From Nymphalis io (lineage: Eukaryota; Arthropoda; Insecta; Lepidoptera; Nymphalidae), in assembly GCF_905147045.1 (NCBI RefSeq), contig NC_065911.1:2666001-2730000 (forward strand): a DNA stretch of 64,000 nucleotides. The letters run 5' to 3'. Positions 23,801 to 36,900 of this stretch are shown here, in pieces (within the stretch, counting starts at the first letter, position 1; each line of letters starts with the position of its first letter). The notes beneath the pieces were generated by a model that saw only the letters and a program-made list of their open reading frames with translations, ran no database searches and had not been told where the DNA came from. Both the position numbers and the translations under genes were made by a program.

Positions 23801-26800
23801 TATGAAGACTATGAAATTATCTTTATATATATAATTCTTCTGTATTAGAAACTGGACTCTTTTAAAAGGGTTGAGCCGATTTTGACAATTTATTTTGTGT
23901 GTGATTGAATTATTGATGGTTAAGATTGGACCCGGTAGATGGCACTACGATCATGTTCCAAGTTTTTTTAACAACAACAATAAAATCTTATTTCACCCGT
24001 ACGAAGACGGGACATGCAGCTAGTATATATACAAAAAGTTATTCTTTTGTTTAATAGTCGCTTTAATAATTACCTAAGCGGTGATCCTTTTATCCGGCTG
24101 TTAGAAGAGTTGTTGGAAGGAGACTGACTCTGCAAACGTGTCGAGGGAGAGTTGGCGAGGAGACGCTCCGAAGCGCTGTTATTTGATGGCGAGTGACTTC
24201 TCATACGACCTTGAACAATTAGGGATAGTTCTAAACTATATATATAACATAATTATTTTCATATTTCCGGAGCTTTTTAAAGAGTATAATATAAAATAAT
24301 TAACATAGCGAACAATTTATTTATTAATTGAACTTCGAACATTAAGAAAACAAACGAAAATAAAAACAAAGACTCGATGAACCATGCAAACAGATGTGTA
24401 TATAATCACCATTGGAATTAGAAGGCGAGTGAGGTCTGTTTCTGCTGGTAGAAGGCGATTGTCTAGATAGTCCACCAACAGCTGCTGTACTCGGAGAATG
24501 AAGCATACCATCTTCAGGGAAACCTATAAAATGTAATTAAATTAGTATTAATTCCATTTTTAAAGAATAATGTAACTTACTTCCCGTAAAGAAGATTTAA
24601 TATATATCTATATTCAATAAACTCGATAAATTATTATTATTACTCGTTATTTTAATTTTAATTTTTGTAGCTATTTTTATATATTTCTTAACTCACATTT
24701 GCACAATTTAGTCTTGGTTTAACAACTGTTTACCTTTTTTTAGTTCCTATGTTTTATTGAGTACCACTATGTAATATTTAGTTTATAATTTTTTTTTTTT
24801 AATTTCTGTTTAGTCATTATTTATGTGCTTGCTGTGGTCTCCTTTAATTGAAAGAGCACACATATTTTAAAATATTATTCCACGATGTAATGTACTCGTA
24901 AGTGTGTATCCTTTGTTGAAGATCCTTAATAAATAAATAAGCTCGTTACCTCCATTATCGCTACTGTCCGCAACGCTCGCGTTCCCCCTCCAGTATGCGG
25001 CATTCATATCAACGTGCACGGTAGGAGTAGGGACTTCCCCCCAGTTGTTATTCCATCTTTCCCCTCGCTCCCAACCATTGCTCGGACCATCGATCCTACC
25101 GATGTATTCAGTGTTATTTCCATCCCATTTCTGTCCTGTTTCATCCCATTTCTGAGTCTCGGCCCAGTTCCTGACATTGTTGGAGTTGTCCAGCCAGGGT
25201 TGTTGCTGCCACTGGCTGTCCTGGTTGTCATTCCAGTGCGTGACCACGGGTAGGGTGAGCCTCGCTCCGGGGGTGCTGCTACGGCGTCGCCTTTCCATTA
25301 TACTTTCACGTGTTTCGCGGTTTTTCGCTTCGGGAACCGCATATGTTGCTTCCACTGAGGTGATGATATCATGAATGAGATGAAGGTAGCAAAATGTGTA
25401 AAAGTGAATCTATAAGTTTTTTTACATTCCGTAACATTGCAACACAGGCACCGGCCTGTTACTATACCATACCTAGTACTATGTAAAATCTTAGTATTGA
25501 ACACTCATTGCCCGAACTTATTTTCAGGCAGATATTTTCATATTATAATGGATTTATAACCCTTTAGCAATTATTCAGTAACAATACCAAGTTTACACAT
25601 GCGTGCTCGTGATTCGCTTCGCGCGTATTGTAAATGAGGTAAAAGATTTTATATAGGACCAGCTAAATATGTAGCGTGATTTTTAAACAAAACGAGATAT
25701 TATGTAAGAAACCTCACCAACAATAACTAAGCAAAGTTTCAACTGAGTCGGAAGAACAAACTTTTTTATTTATGAATATGTAACTATCTATGTTTACTAT
25801 TATTAATGAGTCTAAATCAAATACGTTACACGTGTCATGTTTTATGTAACTAAATAATATATAAAGCAATGATGTAAAAATATCTATAGTTATTTAGCAA
25901 ATATAACAAAAACATGTTGTATATTTACCTGAATTCATGCCATTCTGTCTTTCTCGGAGCTCGTTGTCTGGCGTCCGTATCGGTGCAGACCTCAGCTGTT
26001 CAGCTGTTGGTGTCTTACTTCGACCCAACTGGACATTGTTGTTTGTATTCGCTGAAAGGTTTAATTACAATTTTATATTAGTAAATATTGACATATATGC
26101 AAAGAAAATAGTGTATGTTTCATCATTTCAAAGACTGATGTCAGTTTCTTTTGTACTATTTAAGGTCAAAATTGCACATTTTGAGTGAAGGCGATGCAAT
26201 ACAAAACATAAATAAATTGTCAGCTTTGCTGCCGGCTCGCTATCGGTAGTGTACTCACGGGGCGCGGCGCGCGTGGCGGAGCGGCTGCGCGGCGCGCGCG
26301 CACTGCGGCGCCACACGCGCAGCGTGCTCTCCGACAGCGCCGGGCACTCCTTCAGCACCTGCAGCCACGACAAAAACATATATAATATATAATAATTAAA
26401 AATATATATCATCTATTATGAAACCGGTCAAATATTTCTTTGACACATGTATACAAATAAGAGCTTACTTGAACCACGTGTTGGTGTGGCGCATGTCTGA
26501 CATCAGTTTCTCCAATTTGCAGCAGGAGATCGCCCTCACGTAGACCAGCACACCGACTGCGATCCAAAACCTAGAAATTGAGATGTACTTTCATTAAATA
26601 TCCATTTATGATAATAAAATATAAAATGTATATTCCCTTTTTCAAACATGATATAACACATGCACACACACAGAAACACCCCATGATACATAAAACAATA
26701 ATAATAATTGATATATTATACATAGTTTTTTACATAGTTTTATAATAAAAAGGCAAATTAAATTTTGCTTCACATTCATAAAGAAATAAAACAACGGTTT

Positions 26801-29800
26801 TATAATCGAATTATTGATACTTTATAAGGCAAACATTTATTACCTTTTTGACTTTCTGTCCGTGAACACTGTCTGCTATGGTGAAGCCAAAACCCGCAGC
26901 GCCTCGGCGTAATGTGAGGACGAGCTCACGACCCGGCTCGCTTGCAATTCCATTATTATTGCGATGTGGATGATCTATGGAAAACAAAATGTCATTTTTC
27001 ACACACGGCCATCTGATCCCAAATTAAGCAGAGCTTGTACTATGGAAACCAGACAACTGATATACTACATATATTATTTTTCTTTTGTAAATATATACTT
27101 ATATAGATAATTACACCCAGACTTAGAACAAACAGACATGTTCATGCACAAAAATATCTGTCCTGGGAGGGAATCGAACCCACAACCTTCGGCGTGAAAG
27201 GCAAGCATCCACCAACCACGCCAACCGGCCCGTCAAAATACCTTTATTAATTTTAATAATACCTTTATTTATTTACCGTTAATACCTCATACTTACATAC
27301 AAAACGTGTGCTTTGGGTAGATGTAATTTTTTAAAAGCTTTTGTTCTTGTTTATTTATCAATATCACACAGGAAGTATTTTCGAACGTGTGAAATACAAA
27401 CTATGTTGTATTTCATTTTTATGAAATTTTTGATTAGACAGATAGTAAATCAGCAGCATCATAATTGAAAGACATTTGTTATCTACATTTAGCAACAATT
27501 TAATATAAACCCTTACTATATATATTTTTTAACTTTGTCTATATCTTACCGCTAGCTAAAGAAAGTAGATGGTCTGCAGAAGGGCATCTCGGAGGCACCT
27601 TGTTTTCATTGGTCGTTCCTATCTCGTCCAAATCAAATGATCTCGACATCAGTCTCCGTTGATTGGAGCTATGCGGAGTGCCTGGGGAGTTATCTGTTTC
27701 ATCTCGCCCTTGTGATGTGTCAACGTGATTTGGAGAGTCGAGGTTGAATCTGAAAAAATCAAAAATATTTCGATTGAAATTGGAGGTATAATAAAAACTA
27801 TCCTCTTATAACGAAGAAGAATTTCATAAGTCTCATAGCTTGTCTCTGTCAGTCGCGTATGTATTGCCATCCCATTCGCACAGGTGAACACTGTCATCGG
27901 GGATTTCAAACTATTTTCCTAAGCAATAAGGTTTTTCACATTTTCTATTAAAAATCGCAATATTTTCAAATTCACATATTGTCTAAAAATGTATGTATGT
28001 AATGTCTGTAGGATTTCGTTGAATAATCGATGATGACATTGTTTTAGACTAACCTAGTCCTCAGAGCTCTAGTGAGCTGTTGCATGGCGACGGCATCGGG
28101 CGTGGCGGGCGTTGTCGCGTCCACCGCCAGAGTGCTCAGCACGCGGGTGTTCGGGTCTTCAGAGTCGAAAGAGAGGGGATAGCCTGAAATGGAAACATTT
28201 ATCTACTTAAATATCACAATCATGAAGCATATTTTTATATTTATTTACTCTTTTACCTAAATATGAGACATTTAGAGTTGTTTATCCTATTCATGTATGT
28301 TTACATGTATAGTCTAATTACCTATATTATAAGTAATTTATTATGTTATGGACAGACAAATTGTCCGTCCACCTCATGGTGGAAGCGGCCACCACTGCCC
28401 ATGGTGGTACTTAATGAGGCAAGCTTGCACAAAGCCTTACCACCTAGTAAATAAGTCAAATATAATTAATTACACCAATTACAAATCTTAAGTACGTAAA
28501 AAATATTGACCATAATATTATCAAGTTTTAGATGTCTGTAATTTTGTTAGTTTTTTATACATCAACGAAATTTATTTTATCATTATATAAGCTAGTAGGT
28601 AGCTGACCGCAAAGAAAAACAATTATATAATTATTATTCTTAAAGGACATTTGGTGACATTTTTATTTTAATATGAAATAGGTTGACAAAACAAAGGCTA
28701 AGTCTGTATTTCTTACCTCGCACAAGATGTAAAGTAACTTCAGTGCCAGGTGTAATGGATTGGAAGATCTGAGCGACCTGCGCGTGAGATAGCCCTCGAA
28801 CGGCCCTCTGCCCCACGCCCACCACAACGTCGCCTGGACGGAGAGCCCCTGTATCAAGGAAGAAAAAATATTGTGAGAAATTCAAATACTTTATATATAC
28901 AATAACAAACCATAGATTTGTGAGATATCTAGTGCTTGTCAAAGGCCTATCTCTACTAACCAATTGACCAGTGTCAATCTGGGTCTTCACCTTAACTGCA
29001 CTTCACTTCACCTGACTATACATTGCTACAGAATACGTAGATTTCAGTTGAACATTGCAGATTTTTATATACTGACCAGCTGAATGTTTATCCTCACCGG
29101 TAACATAGCCATTTCTGAATGGAAGTTAGACTTATGCTTCTAATGTGGTGGGAAGAAAAATCCGGCCGAAAGAAATAGAACAGGACAACGACAAGTGCAC
29201 TCACCATCGATCCAAGCTGGACTATGAGGTACTATACTGCGGATTTGCAAATAACCTTCTGTTTCCGGTATTCCTTCAGCTCCAATCAAAGTGAATCCCA
29301 AACCCTAAAAGGTATTATATATAAACTTCTTTTAGTTATTAAAATAACACTAACAATATATAATGTAATATAGCTAATATATGATTTGTAAAAAAAGGTT
29401 TGCAATTTCTTGATTATTTTTATAAGATGCGTAATTAAATTAATTAAATTTATAATATTACCTGTGGTCCTTTAGTAAGGTTTAAAGTGAATCTATCTCC
29501 TCTCAGCTCTCCAGTTGTTGGAGGACCATTTACTTGATTATTATTACCATTTTCCGCAGCCATTTTCTCAGCTAAAAATATTTAAATAATAATAATAACG
29601 ACAATTTGTTTATATAATAATAACGACAAGCTAAATTAATTATGGCACAAACACGATTTATACATCAAGGATTTCATTCTCATATAAATTTCAAATAGAG
29701 CATGGCAATACTAAATTTTATTATATTCTATCATTTAATATTTTCAATGCCTTTATAGTCATAATTTATTTCTTGTATCTTAGAAACTAGATAACTTACC

Positions 29801-31827
29801 TCTGAGTCTACGAGCCTGTAGAACAGGGTTTTCATATTGAGTGCGTCTATTGATGTGGTCCACATAATAAGAGCCATACCTCTCATCCGTGACTCGTTCC
29901 CATCCATATGGCAATTCATCTTCACCACATTCACCTAGAGAATGTTTTCTAACTCTCGCTAGTCTTGGATCCAGCCAATGTGAAGTTCCTGTATTATAGC
30001 TAGAAATATAAATTTGTAAATTATTTATTGTTCTTTCTATTTACTTAGTAACAAGTTAATGACTCACACAGAAACAATTGTTTGTTAATGATACTACACC
30101 AGAAGCCATAAAGTTAGTGTCAATAACAGCTGTATAAAAGATTTGAATCAATAATTTTTGGTAAAGGTATAAATAAGGGGAAAAAAAAAGAATATATTAC
30201 TAGCAAAAGATCGCAAAACATTGTTCTGCCGGGGTATATATTTCCATTTCATGTTTTATATAGTGATAATATTTTCAATATGCATTTAAATAAAAGTTAC
30301 CGAAACAATTAATATTATTTGTTTACTGCATTTTTATTATATTATGAAAATATACTACTATATTAAAAAGTACAGTTTGTTATGCAGTAATGTTGATTTT
30401 CATTTAATATCCACTAATCACGAGATCACATAGATGAGGAGGAATGAATCACGAGGAGGGGAAGTAAATTAACTTATTTTATAATGGTTAAATCTATCAT
30501 ATATGTGGCTCGGAGTCCTTCATGCCATACATAGCGTTAATGCATCATTTTATATGAAAATAGGGCAGGATTAACCTATTTCTCTCAAAAAGATTACGAA
30601 AAGTTAATGACACTATATCTTAGATAACATTTATGAGCCAGGGCAGGTTAACAAATACAATTTATATTTTAAATTGTATTCAGAATAAAAACAAATTGAG
30701 AACAAATAAAACAACTTTACAGTGAAGCATAAATATTTGTACATAATTGATGACTTTATCGTGTCAGGGTAACACCTACAACCTTCAATTTATAAATCTA
30801 TGCTCTACAATGTACTATAAGACTATGTGACCTAGATTGTGTGATGTATGTCATGTAAATTTTATTATATACTTTTGTTAATTAAAGGTAATCTGATCTA
30901 AATCAATTTTTTTTAATTCTATTTATGTTTATTATTACCTATATCATCCATATAGATGTATTAATAGAAAAATTATATAAAGTTAAACCATAGAAAGATA
31001 TAATGTGTTTTTGACTAAGAAATTACCAATGCTACCATAATAAAAGAATCTCATTGAAATTTACATAATCACTCACATACACATAAAATCTTAGGACTAA
31101 GATGTTTAAATTTTGTTTTAATGTTTAGTTGTCTCAGATAAAACTTGTTTTCAAATAAAAAAAAGTAAATAATGTCACCTTGACAATGAAATCAAATAAC
31201 AGGCATAAGTAATTTTTTTTCAATATATGTATTATATAAGAATATCTTTTATACCACCTTTTGTTAACCTTCTTTCTATAACATAAAAGCATTATTATAT
31301 TCAATCTCACAACCTATTGTTAAAACACTTTAACTAACTTGTTTAGAAGTTGTGAATACAAAGACTTTTGTGTTGAAACTAAACTTTTTCCTCAGAACAA
31401 TATATCTATTTTTAGATCTCTTTAAAATATGTTGTTAGATGTTCTCATTATGTCTTCAATGTGTTCTGTTTAACATCATTAACAAGCTTTAATGCTAACA
31501 GATTTTCTACTCATTAAATTGGTAATTTCAAGTGATTTATTGATTTATTAGCAAGATTATATGAATTTCACTTTTAATTACTATGCTATTGTGTTTTATA
31601 ATCATTACTTACTCTATAAAATATCTTTCTCCTGATGGTGTAAAAGCCTTTTCCCACATTGGAGGTAATGGACCCAAATTGTAATCATCCTCATCTTCTC
31701 TTTTGTGGTTTGGATCACCAACCCTTACACCAACTACAGATCCTCCAACTGTCCCTGCTGTTCCTGAACTATGAGTAGAAATACCAGCTGAAGATAGTCT
31801 ATCTGAATCCACTGAACTTTGAGCCAT
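17850..31827 (-). CDS. Magi: Magi scaffold: two WW and four PDZ domains, 1006 residues
   Basis: There are 21 coding exons on the minus strand: 31827-31613, 29999-29800, 29571-29462, 29304-29205, 28848-28717, 28183-28054, 27749-27550, 26974-26844, 26570-26469, 26358-26259, 26051-25929, 25354-24950, 24523-24410, 24209-24074, 21530-21455, 21103-20968, 20876-20752, 20333-20242, 19060-18980, 18437-18307 and 18031-17850. Together they make 3021 bases, and every junction keeps phase. WW1 lies at about 54-86 (LPPMWEKAF, HWLDPRL), WW2 at 101-130 (LPYGWERV, YENPVL). PDZ1 is at 164-252 (GLGFTLIGA), PDZ2 at 378-470 (GFGFTIADS), PDZ3 at 769-852 (GFGFRIVGG) and PDZ4 at 919-1000 (EGFGFVVISS). YYVDHINRRTQYENP and RGYPLSFD are MAGI signatures. 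The ATG has an in-frame TAG just upstream. No guanylate kinase or PDZ0 domain precedes WW1. In flies Magi acts at epithelial adherens junctions with RASSF8 and Bazooka (family knowledge). The 5' UTR exon was not located. Confidence 0.93.
18535..18650 (+). repeat. SINE-C head fragment in a Magi intron
   Basis: TCCTGGTGGTATTTTTATAG, GTGGGTAGGTGGCACCTATC and GTTGAGTGAGCCAGAG match the head half of SINE-C with gaps. It lies in the intron between coding exons 19 and 20. Confidence 0.45.
22659..23499. mobile_element. Non-autonomous DNA element with 14-bp TIRs and a THAP-like remnant
   Basis: TGACGTCACGCCTC (22659-22672) and its exact inverse GAGGCGTGACGTCA (23486-23499) bound an 841-bp segment in the Magi intron between coding exons 14 and 15. 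Inside on the + strand, an ATG at about 22754 opens MNSKVYKWCAVSLCKST. This resembles the start of THAP zinc fingers (C-x4-C here) found in P-element-type transposases and related insect proteins. The frame then degenerates and stops at 22885. No clear target-site duplication is visible, so the true element ends remain uncertain. Confidence 0.5.
23826..24023 (+). mobile_element. Helitron-like non-autonomous element, 3' part
   Basis: It ends with a CCCGT..ACGGG stem (CACCCGTACGAAGACGGGAC) followed by ATGCAGCTAG and then T. A short hairpin shortly before CTAG, with T next, is the Helitron 3' terminus. The internal GGTAGATGGCACTACGATCA is a phrase seen in lepidopteran non-autonomous Helitrons. 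The 5' boundary is a guess. The element sits in a Magi intron. Confidence 0.55.
27001..27236 (-). mobile_element. SINE-D copy, tRNA-derived, in a Magi intron
   Basis: On the minus strand the head reads GCCGGTTGGCGTGGTTGGTG, then GGTTGTGGGTTCGATTCCC, giving well-spaced A and B boxes. The body follows (AACATGTCTGTTTGTTC, then GCTTAATTTGGGATCAGATG). The same body recurs at 57110-57235 and 59818-59960, which shows it is a dispersed family and not a functional tRNA gene. Confidence 0.7.
28335..28446 (-). repeat. SINE-C copy with internal deletion, in a Magi intron
   Basis: GCGGCCACCACTGCCCATGG is joined directly to GGTGGTACTTAATGAGGCAA and CACAAAGCCTTACCACCTAG. The two ends of SINE-C are therefore present without the middle. 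Confidence 0.55.
30000..31600 (-). other. First long intron of Magi
   Basis: The intron between the WW1 half-exons (31613 and 29999) is about 1.6 kb, AT-rich and free of recognised repeats or open frames. It splits WW1 between FID and YNTG. Confidence 0.6.
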
Positions 31828-31839
31828 TGCACTATTCAA

Positions 31840-33650
31840 AATAAACTACGAACATTTTAAGACGAGATACTTATTCACAACTATTCCCGCCAAGTGCCTT
31901 GCATTCTTTGAGCTATACTCATTGAAATAAGCAACATTCCACAAAAAATAAACAAAAAAGGTATACTACTGCTTACTTATGAGTCATTTTGTGATCTGAT
32001 GACTCTTCGGTCTCTCAGATAGTTTATTTTTTAGTTTATCATGATACACACAGTTCCACGTAACTAAATTTACTTTAATTATTCGCTTCGTCGTGTCATG
32101 GTAACAATGCACTCAACCCAATATACTGTCGGATGGTGCGTTAATTAACGCCCGACGTATCTGCATAATGCACTGCAGGTGCATCGGAATTGTAACGAAT
32201 TTTGATATAGAAAACAACACACATTCCGCTTCCCTGTACCGATTGTAACGGTAAATTAGATAACACAGTTTGAACGCCAATGCTTTAACATGCTAATTAA
32301 ATAACATGTTCACTTTCTCACATAAACAGGTAAAATATTAACTTTTTGAAAGTAGGTGCAACAAGTTGATGTTAAACTGACTGAGTAGGACGTTAGTCGT
32401 TAAGGCTGGAACGAATACGACATAACGACACATCGCATTCAGCTGTTTGTTTGGTTAAGGCTTAGTGTACACGTTTAGCTTTAGATGTTTTTTTGTTATT
32501 AATTTCAATATAAACATGTTACTGATACATAATCGAATCTGTGTTTTAAATATATTTATCTACAAAAACTATAGTTAAATTATAGTTAAAACAACGTTTT
32601 GTTAATTTTAATTTATATTAAGTGCAGTAACATTGGAGTTTTATAGGGCAAGAAAATAATCTCGTTCTAATTATAAAAATTTTCAATAGATGTCGTTAGT
32701 GTGATATTTAAGTTAAATCGTAGACAGCGTAGACATAGAAACTAATAAACCAAGGAGCCGTGAAACCGCGATTGAGACAGAGATAGTTTGTCAATGTTGC
32801 CGTAGTAATTCCATTCCCTGTTTTGGGAGATAAATAATTTTCAGGATTTAATTAAAACAAAACAAGGTTATTAAATTTTACTTTTTAATATTTCTTATAC
32901 ATTTTTTTAATTAAAATATTTTTTTGTTTACCAACTACACCCAAAAACCGTTGCATTGTTTGTTTTTGTTTCCGTTTTCAATAGTACTTCAACATTTTTA
33001 TATGGTACTATGGTACTGGCATTCTCCTCAGATGTTGAAATCTAAAACACTAAATTAAATTATTAATAAAGAATGGTTGCCACGTATATTTCTATGTTAA
33101 CCTCTTGACTCGGAATACAATAATATTATTAATTTAAGAAGAATGTTAAATAATGTTGTCATTAGGAAATTATAAATAGGTGAACGAATAAATTAATATA
33201 ATATATTTATACATAACGAACCATTAGTCGATATTTTTTATCTAAAATCGGGACATTTTTTAGCTGACGCTGGCAGGACTTGCATGATAAATAATTATAG
33301 GATATGAATGATAAAAACTGGAAAATCCTATTATCTTCAGGATTTTAATGCGATATAAGGTTCCGTCATGCTATGGCATACGTAATCATTTACGTATTAT
33401 TACGCTTGAAAACACAGGCTGGCAATTTTCTTCTTGCTATCGTTTTAACATGAAATAATACGAAAATGCACCATTGTATAACCTTCGATATAATATAAGG
33501 ACTGTTTCTCTGTCTATTCACTAGATTAGAATTGTTTTCTAACTTAAAAATAAGACACGAACTCTCACGTTTGTTTCGCTACTTGAGTAGCCGACCTTGA
33601 TAAAACTGATTACACGATAAGGGACAAAATGTTTAATAATTCTATCTCTG
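31840..33650. other. Upstream region of Magi
   Basis: This should contain the Magi promoter and 5' UTR exon or exons. A possible acceptor (TTTATTTTGAATAG on the minus strand, just before the ATG) suggests a non-coding first exon further up. No TATA box or initiator could be fixed with confidence. Confidence 0.35.
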
Positions 33651-33656
33651 TCTAAA

Positions 33657-33932
33657 CTATTTGTAACGTAATTTTTGTTCCCTTTCTTGTGTAAGTGAGA
33701 AGTCGTCATTGCGTCCATTAGTTTTTCTTTCTACGAGATAAATAGTGCGACAAGGATCTTGATATTTTGTGGCATTCCAATGATATTGACAGCCTGACAT
33801 GGCGCAGTTGCAATTAATAAAATTTGCTTTCTTTTGAGGGAATCGATCTAAATCAGGAATAGTATCCATGTTTCCCAAAAATAGGAGTAGGAAGAATAGA
33901 GAAAAATGAAGAATATAGAATGAGGAAACCAT
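33657..33932 (-). CDS. Putative small secreted peptide, 91 residues
   Basis: I do not recognise this protein. The ATG at 33932 starts MVSSFYILHFSLFFLLLFLG, a strong hydrophobic signal sequence with likely cleavage around residue 20. The mature part has four Cys (FINCNCAMSGCQYHW, QDPCRTIYL), one N-glycosylation site (NAT) and a charged C-terminus ending in KLRYK. The longer frame upstream has no ATG. The region is single-exon as read and lies 1.8 kb upstream of Magi on the same strand. A secreted cysteine-containing peptide is plausible, but so is a chance frame or one exon of a larger gene. Confidence 0.4.
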   Translation of the reverse strand: MVSSFYILHFSLFFLLLFLGNMDTIPDLDRFPQKKANFINCNCAMSGCQYHWNATKYQDPCRTIYLVERKTNGRNDDFSLTQEREQKLRYK

Positions 33933-33999
33933 CACAGTCGAATATAAAAGCTGCAACTTTTTTAAAATCAGCTTAATAGAGGCCTTATAACTTTACTCA

Positions 34000-36900
34000 T
34001 TATTTATTCTAACCACTATTCTTAATATTTAATATCTTCTACTGAAACAAAGATCTTTAACTATTGTTAAATGTAGCTTTAAAATGCATTATTATGGCTA
34101 GGCAATGATTTATATCAAGAAAATCCCAGTGTATTTCGGTAATTTGCTATAATTGTTCTATATTATTGAAATAAAATGGTCGCAAGCCTTCATTCACATC
34201 ACTTCTTCACTATACTATATATCAATATTAAAATTATCCAACAAAAAAAACAAGGAAAGATCCTTGTTTTTCTTATTTATCTCTAAAATGTATCTAAAAT
34301 ACTGGATGATGCTTTGGGCATTTTTTGTAAGTAAGCGACGGAGGAATGCACAATATACCTACTGTTATATTTTATATTTCAAAATACAGTCCATCAGTTA
34401 CTATGAATGGGAATTTAGGATTTCCAATTAGATATGGTATCACTTATCGTTTGCAACGGCTATTAAAATATGACACTTGACAAGATGTCGATAATAATAA
34501 TTCCGATTTTGGCCACGTGCCAAAATATCCTTGTCGGACTGTAACAGTAAAATTATTATACGACGAAGTTCTAGGTCATTTTTATACTGAAATTTAATAT
34601 TGGTTATAAAGTAATTAACAAAAATATCAAACTCAACAATAAAGTTATTTTTTTTTTCGCGACCGAAGGTGTTCTTGTTAAAATTTTTAATTATAGATTT
34701 GTTTTTTATCATTCTACTAAAATTTAATTTAACAATTTTATTGTGAGACGCCATTAAGCTTTTTAATACGTTACCAAAAATAACAAACAAATGCCCTAGG
34801 GCTAAATAAAGCAAAGCTGGATTAACAATGTCACTAACTTCTTAATATATATAAGATTACCTAACAATATTATAAGCACGATATGAATTCAGCACTAACG
34901 AGTATGAACTTAATTTGAACCTGCATCATCATCATCTTATGTAAAAAAGGTAAAGGTAAAATAAAATATAAGCAACTACCTAAGGTTAATCACGCTAGCG
35001 GCCGATAAACCATGCAGCCAAAGATGATACAGTTAGCCAGTAATAATAGGTACCTATAGTTATCCATCAATTAATACGTACTTACATTTGCTAATATCTA
35101 CATTTTTTTAAATGTTAAATAGGATTTTTGTAATACTCATACCAGGCCCGGATTTAGAGATTAAAGGCCCCTGGGCACTTTGATCTATGAGCATCCTCCA
35201 TTCCGAAACGGTTATAGTAAAATTATTTTATGTTTCGTTGGGTGAGACCCTCGCATGGCTAGGCCCCTTGACCCTAGGCCATTGTTGCCTATTATAGTAT
35301 GGAGCTTCCTAGTTTATTTTCATGCCTATACGATGATTAAAAGTATTCATATTATCAGTACTACTGGCACTGAGTGCGTTTTAAAGTTTATTATATGAAG
35401 GATCACGGATTTCTGTTAACAATAGATCTGAATTGTACACTGGTCTGTTATATATCGAGAAAACGCATGATTTAGTGGGTAAAAAGTTGCTATCCTAAGC
35501 GACAAGTTGCGGTTCGTATCTTGGCAAACATCTCAATTATATGATATTCTATTTTAATCTTAAGCCTGGACCACTTAAACAATTCGTGATACATATTCTA
35601 AAATATCCAGTTTAATGCGAAGTGTCAAATGACATTCTTGTTATAATTAAAAACCTTTTTAATTAGAAGAATCCAAAAATTACTTGAAATAATTTTGTTT
35701 TAATAGTCTGTAATTTGTATACGTAATGTGTAAGCTTTAGTTATAATAATAAATTTGTTTGTATTCGTTTGACCTTTTAATCCCTTAAACATTATTCGGT
35801 GACTACAATTTCATCGGTAAAATTACGGAAAATATCCTCATAAATATTGATCTTTTAATCCAAAGGCAAAGATGGTGGATATGAATTTAGTGAAACACTT
35901 CATTAAGGAACTCATATATAAGTGTCGTTTATGTAATTATTTCCCGAGTTCATCGTATTATAATTCGATGCAAGTGGAAAATGATTCCAAGATTTACGTG
36001 TTCCAAAATACATCACATACATTTTCACCCAGCCACCTAAAATTTACTTTAAGGCACGTGAAACTGGTTTAGTCACGTATGTTCTCTGGCTGGGTAAACA
36101 CTCGCGATAAAAACTCCAGCTGGATTTTTTTATTAACAAAATAAATAAATTAAGTTTATATTTTTTATCAAAGGTTGAATAGATAATCTGCATTGCGTTT
36201 CCGAACGCTCAATCTTTCCCGCGCTTTCTCGAGTTCCCGCCATCTATACCGACAACTTTTTGAAATTGGAAGTAAGTGATTTGTATACGATTTAATAAAA
36301 AATCAATAATTTGTGTGCCAAAAATATATCGTGTAAGTGTTTAAATGACAGCAGGGTAAAGTAAATTACGATATTTTGTAATATCAAATGAATAATCAGC
36401 GTATGGTTTTCAGCAGTGCTTTATTGCTAGTGTTTCGTAGAAACGACCGGCCTCCATGACAAATAGTTCGTGTATGTGTTTAAGCAGAGATTATTACGCA
36501 GAAAACATTAAATTGGGTTTGGCAGAACATCTAGATTTCATACAAGTTACGATTAGACATACATATATAAAGTAAATATAGTTTAGGTCCAACCGGAGTC
36601 GAGAATGTCAACATGTGATGTAATCGGTAGTGAAATCCTTCTATTTTCGGGTTAGCTTGGAATCTGTTATTATAAAAGTAGGTACGAAACGCTCGTGATT
36701 TCCACACGTAGGTTGGAAATTATTTTTAATCTGTAATCCTGTTATATGCATATTTTAATGTCGGATGTCGGTACATTATTCGACTCTTAGTCAGCGGTAG
36801 TCAGGACAGACGAATGATATCGGTTTGCCAAAATTTCTAAGCTTTGCGATACATGATTCGAAAGATTAATATGAAATTTATTTGTCATCTATAATTCAAA

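Noticed and set aside
27160..27236. Possible tRNA gene on the minus strand
   Set aside because: The A and B boxes are good, but the tRNA-like part continues directly into a dispersed repeat body found twice more in the window, so it is a SINE head.
34440..34814. 124-codon minus-strand frame with slight transposase-like phrases
   Set aside because: Its composition is almost entirely Lys, Asn, Ile and Leu from AT-rich DNA, and no catalytic motif or domain order is visible.
35151..35290. hAT-like terminal sequence CAGGCCCGGATTTAGAG
   Set aside because: The matching inverted end and target-site duplication were not found, so it is mentioned only as a hint.
36200..36275. Possible non-coding first exon (GC-richer stretch ending before GTAAGTG)
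   Set aside because: No acceptor-linked coding exon is found downstream in the window, so one donor-like site is not enough.
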